Shown piece by piece: positions 3,968 to 10,010 of a stretch of DNA of 12,562 nt. The stretch covers positions 1 through 12,562 of the forward strand of contig CAIYXH010000067.1 of the NCBI GenBank assembly GCA_903930195.1. Reading direction: 5' to 3'. Below the pieces are notes generated by a model. It did not search any database. It saw nothing but the letters and a program-made list of their open reading frames with translations, and was not told where the DNA came from. A program made the translations under genes and the position numbers. The DNA comes from an uncultured Actinomycetes bacterium. Lineage in GTDB: Bacteria; Actinomycetota; Thermoleophilia; Gaiellales; Gaiellaceae. Each line of letters begins with the position of its first letter. Within the stretch, counting starts at the first letter, position 1.

Positions 3968-6681
3968 GGGCGCAGCTTCGGCTCGTCGTCGTTGTCCGCG
4001 GCGAACGGGCGCGCGTCGCGGGGCTCACGCGACCAGTTCATGATGTTCGGCCAGGTCTCGTCGGCGGTCCAGTCGATCTCGGGCTTGACGAAGTTCTGCT
4101 CGTCGAGGAGGCGGACGAGATCGTTGCCGAAGAGCTCTTTCTTGACCATGACCTCGTCGGCGACGGCCTTGACCTTCTCCTTGTTCGTCAGGACGAGGTT
4201 GTAGGCGTAGACGAGCGAGAGGCCGAGGAACTGGGCGGCATAGGTGCGCTTGGGGCCGTTCGGCGCGTCTCCGGCGGAGCTCATCATCCGGTTGCCGAGG
4301 TCGGTGAGACGCCGGAGGACGAGGTCGTAGCTGCGCTGCTCGTCCAACTCCGGGAACGTCTTGCCGTCGAGGTCCAGCGGGAGCGGGGACATGCCCCAGC
4401 CGCTGACCATCCGCGAGGCGAGCCCGCTGGACATCGCCATGTCGCCGCCGACGCCGTTCGAGTTCTGCCCGAAGAAGACGAGCTCGGCCGCCATGGCGCC
4501 GACGTCGTGGATCAGCTCGTTGAAGAGCATCCCCTGGAACTTGCCGAAGCGCTCTTCCTTCTCGAACGACTGGTGGTGGCCGCCGGAGCGGCCGCGCATG
4601 CGGATCGAGAGGCGGCTCGATTCGACCTCGGGGCGGTAGACGTGGGCGGCAGCTGCGTGGCCCGCCTCGTGGATCGCGGTCGCGTACTGGTCCTCCTCGA
4701 TGAAGTTGACGTCGACGGCCGAGCCGGACTCGATCACGGTCATCGCGTCGACGAGATCCTCCCATTCGAAGTACGCCCGGCCCTCGTGGTGCGCGTTCGT
4801 GAGCGCCATCGAGCAGATCTGGTCGATCATCGCCGGCGAGTAGCCGTTCGTGATGCGCGCGATCTCGTCGCGGCGCTCCTCGGTGTCGAGATCGGGGTCG
4901 TGCGCGACCTTGGTGAGGTAGAGGTCGAAGATGTCCTTGCGGTCGTCCTTCGTCGGCGTCCGGAACCAGACATGGCGGCCCATGCGGCCGGCGCGGGTGA
5001 GTGCCGGATCGAGCGCCTGGAGAGCCACGTTCGTCGCGCCGATGAAGTAGATCTGGCCGCCGGCCGGGCGGCTCCGGCCGAGACGGAGCTCGACGGTGCC
5101 GTTCGCACGCAGCGAGCGGTACCACTTCAGCGTCATCGAGAGCATCCCGGCCGCGATGAAGACGTAGAAGACCGTCCAGTCGTGCGAGTGCTTGGGCGTC
5201 AGCGCCTGGATCGGCGGCGACGCGTTGCTGAGCGTGAAGATCTGGTCGACGAGCAGGAACACCGCGAAGATCGCGACCAGGGCGGTGCAGATCCCGCCGA
5301 CCAGGCGGCGCAGGCGGCGCGGGATCACGAAGACCGCGTCGAGGGTCGTGTTCCAGAGCTTGCGGCGGATCCGCTTGAAGAACGGCGGGTTGTCGACGCC
5401 GTCCATCACGACGAGGAGCTGGTTGAGCGCGAGCTGACCGCCGCCGCCCGTCATCCCCGGGAAGACGCCTTGGTTGACGATGTTGGCGAGGCTCCGGTAC
5501 CAGCGTGGATACGCCGCGGGCGAGTCGTCGGCGCGGAGCCGGAACATGTAGTCGCGCCACGCCGGGCTCTCGACGATCAGGTCGCCGCTCGAGTTGAGCG
5601 CGCCGTGATGGCCGTAGAACGTCGGGGAGTGGTCGTCGAGCGGGTTGAACCCGGGCGCCGTCGGCTCCATCGTCGGGCCGCCGCCGAGGGCGCTGCGGCG
5701 CATGCCGACGGCGTCGATCTCGTCGATGAAGACGATGCAGTTGCCGCCCCACTTGCGCGCGAGCCGCTTGGCGCGCATCGCGAGCACGCGGACGATCACC
5801 GCGTCGATGCCCATGAACGCCTGGGCGAAGCCCGAGCCCGGGATCGTCACGAACGGCGAGTTGAAGCCGGTGGCGATCGCCTTGGCCATCATCGTCTTCC
5901 CGGTGCCCGGGGCGCCGAGGAAGAGCAGGCCGCGCTCGCGCTTGCCGCCGGCCTTCTCGAAGATCTCGCCGGACTGCCAGAGGGTGACGATCCGGCGGAT
6001 CTCCTCCTTCGCCTCGTCCTGGCCGCGGACGTCGTCGAGCTTGACGCCCCAGTCGGCGTCGCCGGGCTCGAACGCCTTGATCTGCGAGACGCCCATCGCG
6101 AGCAGCGGCCCCATGAACAGGAGCATGTTCGCGGCGAAGAGGAAGAAGACCTGGGCGACGAGGGTAAGGCTCGAGGCCTTGAAGATGTGGTGGAAGCCCC
6201 CGAAGACGGCGCTGTTCGTGCCGACCCAGTCGATCGGGTTGACCGCGTCGCCGTGCCACCAGTGCCCGAGGTACTGGATGACGAAGACGAGGGTGACGAT
6301 CGTCTCGACGAAGGTCGCGTAGATGAAGAGGGAGCGCCACGTCCACCAGCGGCGCCGGTTCGTCATGTCCTCTTCGCGCAGGATCTGATCGGTCGTCCCG
6401 AAGAGGGTCGGCCAGGGGACCGTCCTGCGGATGACCAGCTCGACCGCGCCGCGGAAGACCAGGCAGGCGATGGCGGTGAGGAAGACGGCCTTGCTCGTCC
6501 GCTCGTGATGGCGGTGATGGATGAAGTAGAAGATCGAGGGCGACGCGACCACGGTCACGACCGTGGCGAAGCGCCCGATCCGGCGCAGCTCCCGGGAGAG
6601 GAACAGGTTGGCCTTGTTCAGCCCCGCAGCGGGGGCGGGCACGACCGGTTCAGGCGGGAGCGGGGCAGGGACGGCCGTCAT
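3964..6681 (-). CDS. Divergent FtsH-like membrane AAA+ zinc metalloprotease with membrane insertion in the ATPase core, 905 aa
   Basis: Numbering from ATG 6681. Four predicted membrane helices come first (about 38-56, 64-84, 117-137, 171-196). The AAA+ core follows: Walker A GAPGTGKT at 256-263, pore loop FMG (F289), Walker B CIVFIDEID with D320-E321, LNQLLVVMDG at 419-428, sensor/second region of homology GATN at 548-551 and RAGRMGR with arginine fingers about R566/R569. An M41 peptidase ends it: HEAGH at 671-675 and likely third zinc ligand D747 (GVGGDMAMSSGLASRMVSGW). ATPase and protease residues are intact, so it should be active. FtsH is usually about 600-700 aa with two N-terminal helices; this has extra N-terminal helices and two insertions in the ATPase (about 330-412 and 431-542), the second holding two more membrane helices (about 460-484 and 501-520). 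ATG 6681 is chosen over ATG 6741 because TAGTGT sits 8 bases before it. Confidence 0.9.
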   Translation of the reverse strand: MTAVPAPLPPEPVVPAPAAGLNKANLFLSRELRRIGRFATVVTVVASPSIFYFIHHRHHERTSKAVFLTAIACLVFRGAVELVIRRTVPWPTLFGTTDQILREEDMTNRRRWWTWRSLFIYATFVETIVTLVFVIQYLGHWWHGDAVNPIDWVGTNSAVFGGFHHIFKASSLTLVAQVFFLFAANMLLFMGPLLAMGVSQIKAFEPGDADWGVKLDDVRGQDEAKEEIRRIVTLWQSGEIFEKAGGKRERGLLFLGAPGTGKTMMAKAIATGFNSPFVTIPGSGFAQAFMGIDAVIVRVLAMRAKRLARKWGGNCIVFIDEIDAVGMRRSALGGGPTMEPTAPGFNPLDDHSPTFYGHHGALNSSGDLIVESPAWRDYMFRLRADDSPAAYPRWYRSLANIVNQGVFPGMTGGGGQLALNQLLVVMDGVDNPPFFKRIRRKLWNTTLDAVFVIPRRLRRLVGGICTALVAIFAVFLLVDQIFTLSNASPPIQALTPKHSHDWTVFYVFIAAGMLSMTLKWYRSLRANGTVELRLGRSRPAGGQIYFIGATNVALQALDPALTRAGRMGRHVWFRTPTKDDRKDIFDLYLTKVAHDPDLDTEERRDEIARITNGYSPAMIDQICSMALTNAHHEGRAYFEWEDLVDAMTVIESGSAVDVNFIEEDQYATAIHEAGHAAAAHVYRPEVESSRLSIRMRGRSGGHHQSFEKEERFGKFQGMLFNELIHDVGAMAAELVFFGQNSNGVGGDMAMSSGLASRMVSGWGMSPLPLDLDGKTFPELDEQRSYDLVLRRLTDLGNRMMSSAGDAPNGPKRTYAAQFLGLSLVYAYNLVLTNKEKVKAVADEVMVKKELFGNDLVRLLDEQNFVKPEIDWTADETWPNIMNWSREPRDARPFAADNDDEPKLRP

Positions 6682-6689
6682 TCGGCCAC

Positions 6690-6695
6690 ACACTA
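6690..6695 (-). promoter_or_regulatory. Leaderless -10 (TAGTGT) for the FtsH-like operon
   Basis: TAGTGT is followed by 8 bases and ATG 6681, with no Shine-Dalgarno site. It favours the shorter start over 6741. Confidence 0.42.
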
Positions 6696-6783
6696 GCCGC
6701 GAATCCGAAAAGCGCATAGAGCGAGATCGGCGCTTAGACAACTCTTATCCAGGAGGGCGTGTTCGAGGGGCCGGAAACGGTGG

Positions 6784-6789
6784 TACAGT
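6784..6789 (+). promoter_or_regulatory. Leaderless -10 (TACAGT) for tatA
   Basis: TACAGT is followed by 7 bases and ATG 6797. No ribosome site is present. Confidence 0.5.
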
Positions 6790-6796
6790 CGAAGGC

Positions 6797-7144
6797 ATGG
6801 GAAACATCGGCCCCATGGAGCTCGTCCTTCTCGGCGTCGTCGCCCTTCTGATCTTCGGGCCGAGCCGGCTTCCGGAGATCGGCCGCTCGCTCGGCAAGGG
6901 CATGCGCGAGTTCAAGGAGTCGGTCGGCGGTTCGACCGACATCAGCGACGCGATCAAGGGCGTGCAGGACGTTCGCGCGGCGGTCAGTCCGGTCAGCATG
7001 GCGCGGGCCTTCGTTCCCGGCGTCGCCGACGCGCAGGACACGGTCGGCGCGATCACGGGCAAGGCTGTCGCGAAGCCGGCCGCAGAGGCAGCTGCTCCCG
7101 CCGCCGCTCCGGCCGCTCCCGACACCTCGTCGTCCGCGCTCTAG
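6797..7144 (+). CDS. tatA: Twin-arginine translocase subunit TatA
   Basis: TatA forms the protein-conducting assembly of the Tat pathway, which exports folded proteins across the cytoplasmic membrane. The family layout is exact: short outer N-terminus, membrane helix about residues 7-20 (MELVLLGVVALLIF), the F-G-P hinge at 20-22, then an amphipathic helix (SRLPEIGRSLGKGMREFKES, 23-42). The C-terminal 70 residues are a soluble tail that becomes Ala/Pro-rich (about 91-109). At 115 aa it is longer than the E. coli protein (about 89) but usual for actinobacteria. TatB and TatE are close relatives; the FGPSRLPEIGRSLGKG core fits TatA/E. tatC is not in the window. It diverges from the FtsH-like protease across 115 bases and is followed 24 bases later by a secreted peptidase. 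Confidence 0.93.
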   Translation: MGNIGPMELVLLGVVALLIFGPSRLPEIGRSLGKGMREFKESVGGSTDISDAIKGVQDVRAAVSPVSMARAFVPGVADAQDTVGAITGKAVAKPAAEAAAPAAAPAAPDTSSSAL

Positions 7145-7168
7145 TCTTTTCTTAGGCGCGGCTCAGGC

Positions 7169-8125
7169 ATGGCTGCTTTGCTGCTCCCTATGAGTCGAGT
7201 CTCCGCACGCGCCCTCCCGGTGGCCGTCATTGCCGCCGTTGTCGCGGCTGCAGCCTGTTGCGCCTCGCTCGGCACGTCGGGCTCCGCCATCCGCTTCTCG
7301 GCGAACGACACGACCACGAAGACCGACACGAGTACGAACTGGGCCGGGTACGCCCTGACGGGCCTCGGTTCGACCGTGACGACGGCGAGTGCCGGCACGA
7401 CCTTCTCCGACGTCACCGCGACGTGGGTGCAGCCGGCAGCAGCCTGCACGCCCGGGAGCTCCGCCTCGTCGGCGATGTGGGTCGGGCTCGGCGGCTACAG
7501 CGAGTCGTCGCAGGAGCTCGAGCAGACGGGTACCGACTCGGACTGCTCCGCGTCCGGCACGCCCAGCTACTACGCCTGGTACGAGCTCGTCCCGGCGAAC
7601 TCGGTCAACGTGAAGCTGAAGGTCTCGGCAGGCGACACGATCACCGCGGTCGTCCAGATCAAGGGCACCGACGTCCTCGTCCAGCTCCACGACCACACGC
7701 GCGGGACGCGCTTCACCAAGCACCTGACGATGGCCCAGCCCGACCTGACTTCGGCCGAGGTCATCGCCGAGGCTCCCTCGGAGTGCAGTTCGGTCTCCTG
7801 CCACGAGCTCGCCCTGACGAACTTCGGCTCGGTCACCTTCTCGAACGTCGCCGCTCTTGCCGCCACGAGCGCCGGCGGGGTCCAGCAGGGCGGTCACATC
7901 GTCAGCCCGCTCTGGCAGGCGACGCCGATCCAGCTCATCCCGGAGGCGCGCCGCTCGTTCGGGGGCTTCCAGGATCCGACCTTCGCGGCGAGCACGGCCG
8001 GTGCAATTCCTGCCAGCCTCACGGCGGCGGGCGACAGCTTCATCGTGAACTGGGTTGCGAACGCGACCGGCGGCTCCGCGTCGACGACGCCGACGACCAC
8101 CTCGCTGTCGCCCGACGCCTCGTAG
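7169..8125 (+). CDS. Secreted glutamic peptidase, G1 (eqolisin/peptidase A4) family, 318 aa
   Basis: Eqolisins are beta-sandwich endopeptidases, usually acid-active, that use a Gln/Glu pair. Seen here: an N-terminal signal segment with hydrophobic core (ALPVAVIAAVVAAAACCA, 15-32); the entry motif NWAGYAL (58-64); TATWVQP (83-89); WVGLGGYSES with LEQTG holding the probable catalytic Gln119; YYAWYELVP (134-142); and SAEVIAEAPS with the candidate catalytic Glu at 197 (less likely 201). The C-terminal 20 residues are a Ser/Thr-rich tail. Several Cys (C93, C126, C206, C211) could form disulfides. The start is uncertain: ATG 7169 gives an extra 7 residues before MSRVSARALP, and ATG 7190 gives a classical signal peptide by itself; no ribosome site helps either. 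It lies 24 bases after tatA, so they may share a transcript. Whether export is by Sec or Tat is not shown (no RR motif). Confidence 0.85.
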   Translation: MAALLLPMSRVSARALPVAVIAAVVAAAACCASLGTSGSAIRFSANDTTTKTDTSTNWAGYALTGLGSTVTTASAGTTFSDVTATWVQPAAACTPGSSASSAMWVGLGGYSESSQELEQTGTDSDCSASGTPSYYAWYELVPANSVNVKLKVSAGDTITAVVQIKGTDVLVQLHDHTRGTRFTKHLTMAQPDLTSAEVIAEAPSECSSVSCHELALTNFGSVTFSNVAALAATSAGGVQQGGHIVSPLWQATPIQLIPEARRSFGGFQDPTFAASTAGAIPASLTAAGDSFIVNWVANATGGSASTTPTTTSLSPDAS

Positions 8126-8404
8126 CTAGGGGCTGAGGACCGCGGCGGCGGCCGCTGCGGTGAGCTGGCTCGGCTTGACGAGGTTCGCGAGCGGGGGCTG
8201 CTCGCAGGCCACAGGCGAGAACTTCTTCGCCACGCGCCTCGCGGCAGCGGTCTTCGTGCGCTTCGTGGTGCAGGCGTGCATCGGCTTCGTCGCCGTCGTG
8301 CGGATGACGGGAGCGACCGACGGCGGGTTCCCGAAGGCCGCAGCCTGGCCTGCCTGGATCAGGACGACCGTCGCCGCGAGCGTGCAGGCACGCGTGACCC
8401 TCAT
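8126..8404 (-). CDS. Small secreted protein of unknown function, 92 aa
   Basis: The N-terminus MRVTRACTLAATVVLIQAGQ is a signal peptide (two Arg, hydrophobic core, small residues AAA before FGN). The mature part of about 68 residues is basic and Ala/Thr-rich with two Cys (MHAC and PVAC, about C50 and C72) that may pair. I recognise no domain. The start at 8404 is fixed by TACACT 7 bases upstream; the longer in-frame reading to 8662 would run antisense through the cytochrome gene and is rejected. Its stop (8126-8128) directly abuts the stop of the convergent peptidase gene (8123-8125) with no gap. It diverges from the cytochrome c gene over 60 bases, so joint regulation with this secreted redox protein is possible. 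Confidence 0.72.
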   Translation of the reverse strand: MRVTRACTLAATVVLIQAGQAAAFGNPPSVAPVIRTTATKPMHACTTKRTKTAAARRVAKKFSPVACEQPPLANLVKPSQLTAAAAAAVLSP

Positions 8405-8411
8405 GCCGTCG

Positions 8412-8417
8412 AGTGTA
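8412..8417 (-). promoter_or_regulatory. Leaderless -10 (TACACT) for the small secreted protein
   Basis: TACACT then 7 bases (cgacggc) then ATG 8404. It decides the start. Confidence 0.5.
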
Positions 8418-8452
8418 CGCCGCTCGGCCCTGCACGTCGCGTCCGCGCCGGT

Positions 8453-8458
8453 TAAGCT
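8453..8458 (+). promoter_or_regulatory. Leaderless -10 (TAAGCT) for the cytochrome c gene
   Basis: TAAGCT then 6 bases (cgacgg) then ATG 8465. The spacer nearly repeats that of the divergent gene. Confidence 0.5.
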
Positions 8459-8464
8459 CGACGG

Positions 8465-8824
8465 ATGCGGAAGAGCCTGATCGGCCTCCTCGCCGCGGCG
8501 CTCCTGGCGGGGGCGGCGCTCGTGCCGGTCGCCCTCGGGACGGCGCCCGCAAAGGCGAAAGTGAAGGTCAAGGCCGCGGCGAAGCCGGTCGTCCTCGACG
8601 GGCAGACCCTTTTCCGCTCGAACTGCGGCGGCTGCCATACGCTCGCCGACGCGAAGACGCACGGTCGCGTCGGCCCGCTGCTCACCGGCGACGACCTCGA
8701 CGTCCCGTCGGTGCTCTACATGATCGAGAACGGCGACGGCGTGATGCCCTCGTTCATCGACACGCTCGACGCGAAGCAGATCAAGACCCTCGCGGCGTGG
8801 GTGTCGAAGGCCACGAACGACTGA
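8465..8824 (+). CDS. Secreted single-heme cytochrome c, 119 aa
   Basis: A class I-like c-type cytochrome that carries electrons outside the cytoplasmic membrane. Residues 1-25 form a signal peptide or anchor (MRKSLIGLLAAALLAGAALV). A Lys/Ala-rich linker follows (about 28-40). The heme attachment motif is CGGCH at 54-58 (C54, C57, proximal H58), preceded by the usual DGQTLFRSNCG helix. The distal ligand is most likely Met94 in GVMPSF. The closing helix is AKQIKTLAAWVSKAT (103-117). All features of a functional monoheme domain are present. The partner oxidase or reductase is not in the window. The start is set by TAAGCT 6 bases upstream. If the signal is not cleaved, the protein would be tethered to the membrane. 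Confidence 0.9.
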   Translation: MRKSLIGLLAAALLAGAALVPVALGTAPAKAKVKVKAAAKPVVLDGQTLFRSNCGGCHTLADAKTHGRVGPLLTGDDLDVPSVLYMIENGDGVMPSFIDTLDAKQIKTLAAWVSKATND

Positions 8825-8831
8825 CGCGCCG

Positions 8832-8847
8832 GAGCCTGGACAGGCTC
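8832..8847. terminator. Short hairpin between cytochrome gene and tRNA-Trp
   Basis: GAGCCT (8832-8837) and AGGCTC (8842-8847) form a 6-bp stem with loop GGAC, or 7 bp with a 2-base loop. It lies in the convergent gap 8 bases after the cytochrome stop. No T-run follows, so its termination strength is uncertain. Confidence 0.35.
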
Positions 8848-8858
8848 GACGGTGGGAA

Positions 8859-8931
8859 CAGGGGCGACAGGACTCGAACCTGCGACATTCGGTTTTGGAG
8901 ACCGACGCTCTACCAACTGAGCTACGCCCCT
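8859..8931 (-). tRNA. trnW: tRNA-Trp (anticodon CCA)
   Basis: A full cloverleaf on the minus strand. Acceptor stem AGGGGCG pairs with CGCCCCT; D arm GCTC/GAGC; anticodon stem TCGGT/ACCGA with loop CTCCAAA, anticodon CCA at 8898-8896; T arm GCAGG-TTCGAGT-CCTGT. The discriminator is G (8859), as expected for tryptophan. The 3' CCA is not encoded. The gene stands alone rather than beside secE-nusG, where tRNA-Trp is often found in bacteria. Confidence 0.97.
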
Positions 8932-8943
8932 CTGTCGGCCCGG

Positions 8944-8949
8944 ATTGTA
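8944..8949 (-). promoter_or_regulatory. -10 (TACAAT) for tRNA-Trp
   Basis: TACAAT on the minus strand ends 12 bases before the mature tRNA 5' end, close to consensus. No clear -35 is seen. Confidence 0.5.
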
Positions 8950-8969
8950 TCGGGCGCAGGGCCGCCGTT

Positions 8970-8975
8970 TAGGAT
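8970..8975 (+). promoter_or_regulatory. Leaderless -10 (TAGGAT) for the 57-aa membrane protein
   Basis: TAGGAT then 6 bases (gacggc) then GTG 8982. This match is the main support for the small gene. Confidence 0.48.
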
Positions 8976-8981
8976 GACGGC

Positions 8982-9155
8982 GTGGCCCTGCTCGGACTGC
9001 CCGCGCTCTTCGCGCTCCTGACGGCGCTCCTCGCCGGTATCGCCTGGGCGGCGGCGCATCACGGACGCTGGATCATCGCGATCCCGGCCCTGGGCCTCGC
9101 CGCGTGGATGGGCTCGATGGCCTGGAGCGCCGTCGTCCGCGCCCGTCGCCGCTAG
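8982..9155 (+). CDS. Small two-helix membrane protein of unknown function, 57 aa
   Basis: A short frame from GTG 8982 to TAG 9153-9155. Residues about 2-24 form one hydrophobic helix (ALLGLPALFALLTALLAGIA). HHGR (26-29) is a turn, and about 30-52 form a second helix (WIIAIPALGLAAWMGSMAWS). The end is strongly basic (VRARRR), which by the positive-inside rule puts both termini in the cytoplasm. No family is recognised. Evidence that it is expressed is TAGGAT 6 bases before the start, the same arrangement as at 8465 and 10011, and a clean two-helix pattern. It lies 45-63 bases before the sigma-factor gene on the same strand and could be read with it. A sigma-regulating role would be a guess. 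Confidence 0.62.
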   Translation: MALLGLPALFALLTALLAGIAWAAAHHGRWIIAIPALGLAAWMGSMAWSAVVRARRR

Positions 9156-9183
9156 TCGCAGGGGAAAACCCGCCCAAAGCTCG

Positions 9184-9189
9184 TATCCT
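9184..9189 (+). promoter_or_regulatory. Candidate -10 (TATCCT) for the sigma-factor gene
   Basis: TATCCT lies 29 bases before ATG 9219. This leaves a short leader with GGGGAG (9207-9212), 6 bases before that ATG, unlike the leaderless genes around it. Confidence 0.35.
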
Positions 9190-9218
9190 CTTCCCTAAGG
9201 GTGTCCGGGGAGATGGAC

Positions 9219-9974
9219 ATGAAGGGGATCTGGCGGGAGTACCGGCGTACCGGAGAGCGGAGCCTGCGCGATCGCCTGATTGTCGCCTACTCGCCGCTCG
9301 TCAAGTACGTCGCGGGGCGGCTCGGCTCCGGTCTGCCCGCGCACGTCGAGGAAGCAGACCTCGTCTCGTACGGTCTCCTGGGCCTGATCGGGGCGATCGA
9401 GCGCTACGACCCCGAGCGCGACATCAAGTTCGAGACGTACGCGATGATGCGGATCCGCGGCGCGATCATCGACGAGTTGCGCGCCCTCGACTGGGTGCCG
9501 CGCTCCGTCCGCTCCCGTGCTCGTGAGATCGAGCGGGCGATCGCCGAGCTCGAGTCGAAGCTCGGCCGGGCGCCGGAGGACGACGAGATCGCCGCGAAGA
9601 TCGGGATCACGACCGACGAGCTCGAAAGCTCGCTCACCGACATCTCCCGGTCCTCGATCGCGGCGCTCGACGAGCTCTGGTCGACCGGCGCCGACGGCGA
9701 CGAGATGTCGCTCCTCGACACGATCGAGGACACCGACAGCATCCAGCCGGCCGCGGCGCTCGATGAGACCGAGGCACGCGAGGCCCTCGCCGACGCGATC
9801 GCCCGGCTGCCGGAGCGCGAGAAGCTCGTCGTGACGCTCTACTACTACGAGGAGCTCACGCTCCGCGAGATCGGCGAGGTGCTCGGGGTGACCGAGTCCC
9901 GGGTCTCGCAGCTCCACACGAAGGCGATCCTCCGCCTCCGCTCACGCCTCCAGGGCGCCGTTGCTACAGCCTGA
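9219..9974 (+). CDS. RNA polymerase sigma factor, FliA/WhiG (sigma-28) type, 251 aa
   Basis: This family directs RNA polymerase to flagellar/motility genes in many bacteria and to sporulation genes in Streptomyces (WhiG). Region 2 is clear: RLIVAYSPLVKYVAGRL, HVEEADLVSYGLLGLIGAI, YDPERDIKFETYAMMRIRGA (about 19-85), with FETYAMMRIRGAIIDELR the -10-binding helix. DWVPRSVRSRAREIERAI and LGRAPEDDEIAAKIGI (about 91-130) form region 3. LPEREKLVVTLYYYEELTLR with EIGEVLGVTESRVSQLHTKA (about 197-236) is region 4 with the -35-binding helix-turn-helix. No ECF features. Start choice: GGGGAG is 6 bases before ATG 9219; GTG 9201 and ATG 9213 are in frame and add up to 6 residues. FliA and WhiG cannot be told apart from this gene alone. 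The chemotaxis fragments at 2116-2784 hint that motility genes exist, or existed, in this lineage. Confidence 0.92.
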   Translation: MKGIWREYRRTGERSLRDRLIVAYSPLVKYVAGRLGSGLPAHVEEADLVSYGLLGLIGAIERYDPERDIKFETYAMMRIRGAIIDELRALDWVPRSVRSRAREIERAIAELESKLGRAPEDDEIAAKIGITTDELESSLTDISRSSIAALDELWSTGADGDEMSLLDTIEDTDSIQPAAALDETEAREALADAIARLPEREKLVVTLYYYEELTLREIGEVLGVTESRVSQLHTKAILRLRSRLQGAVATA

Positions 9975-9998
9975 GCAGGGGTTTTCGCAGGTTTCCGG

Positions 9999-10004
9999 TA
10001 CGCT
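9999..10004 (+). promoter_or_regulatory. Leaderless -10 (TACGCT) for the zinc-ribbon-like gene
   Basis: TACGCT then 6 bases (cgccgc) then ATG 10011. There is no Shine-Dalgarno site. Confidence 0.5.
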
Positions 10005-10010
10005 CGCCGC

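Noticed and set aside
3949..6696. A 915-codon open frame on the plus strand, antisense to the protease gene
   Set aside because: Its translation is rich in Arg, Asp, Val and Glu in a GC-skewed pattern with no domain, and it mirrors the real gene, which has complete catalytic motifs.
6682..6741. Upstream start (ATG 6741) for the FtsH-like protein
   Set aside because: The extra 20 residues look like non-coding translation and the TAGTGT promoter hexamer lies within them, 8 bases before ATG 6681.
8405..8662. Longer start for the 92-aa secreted protein
   Set aside because: It would overlap the cytochrome c gene in antisense and hide the signal peptide; TACACT supports 8404.
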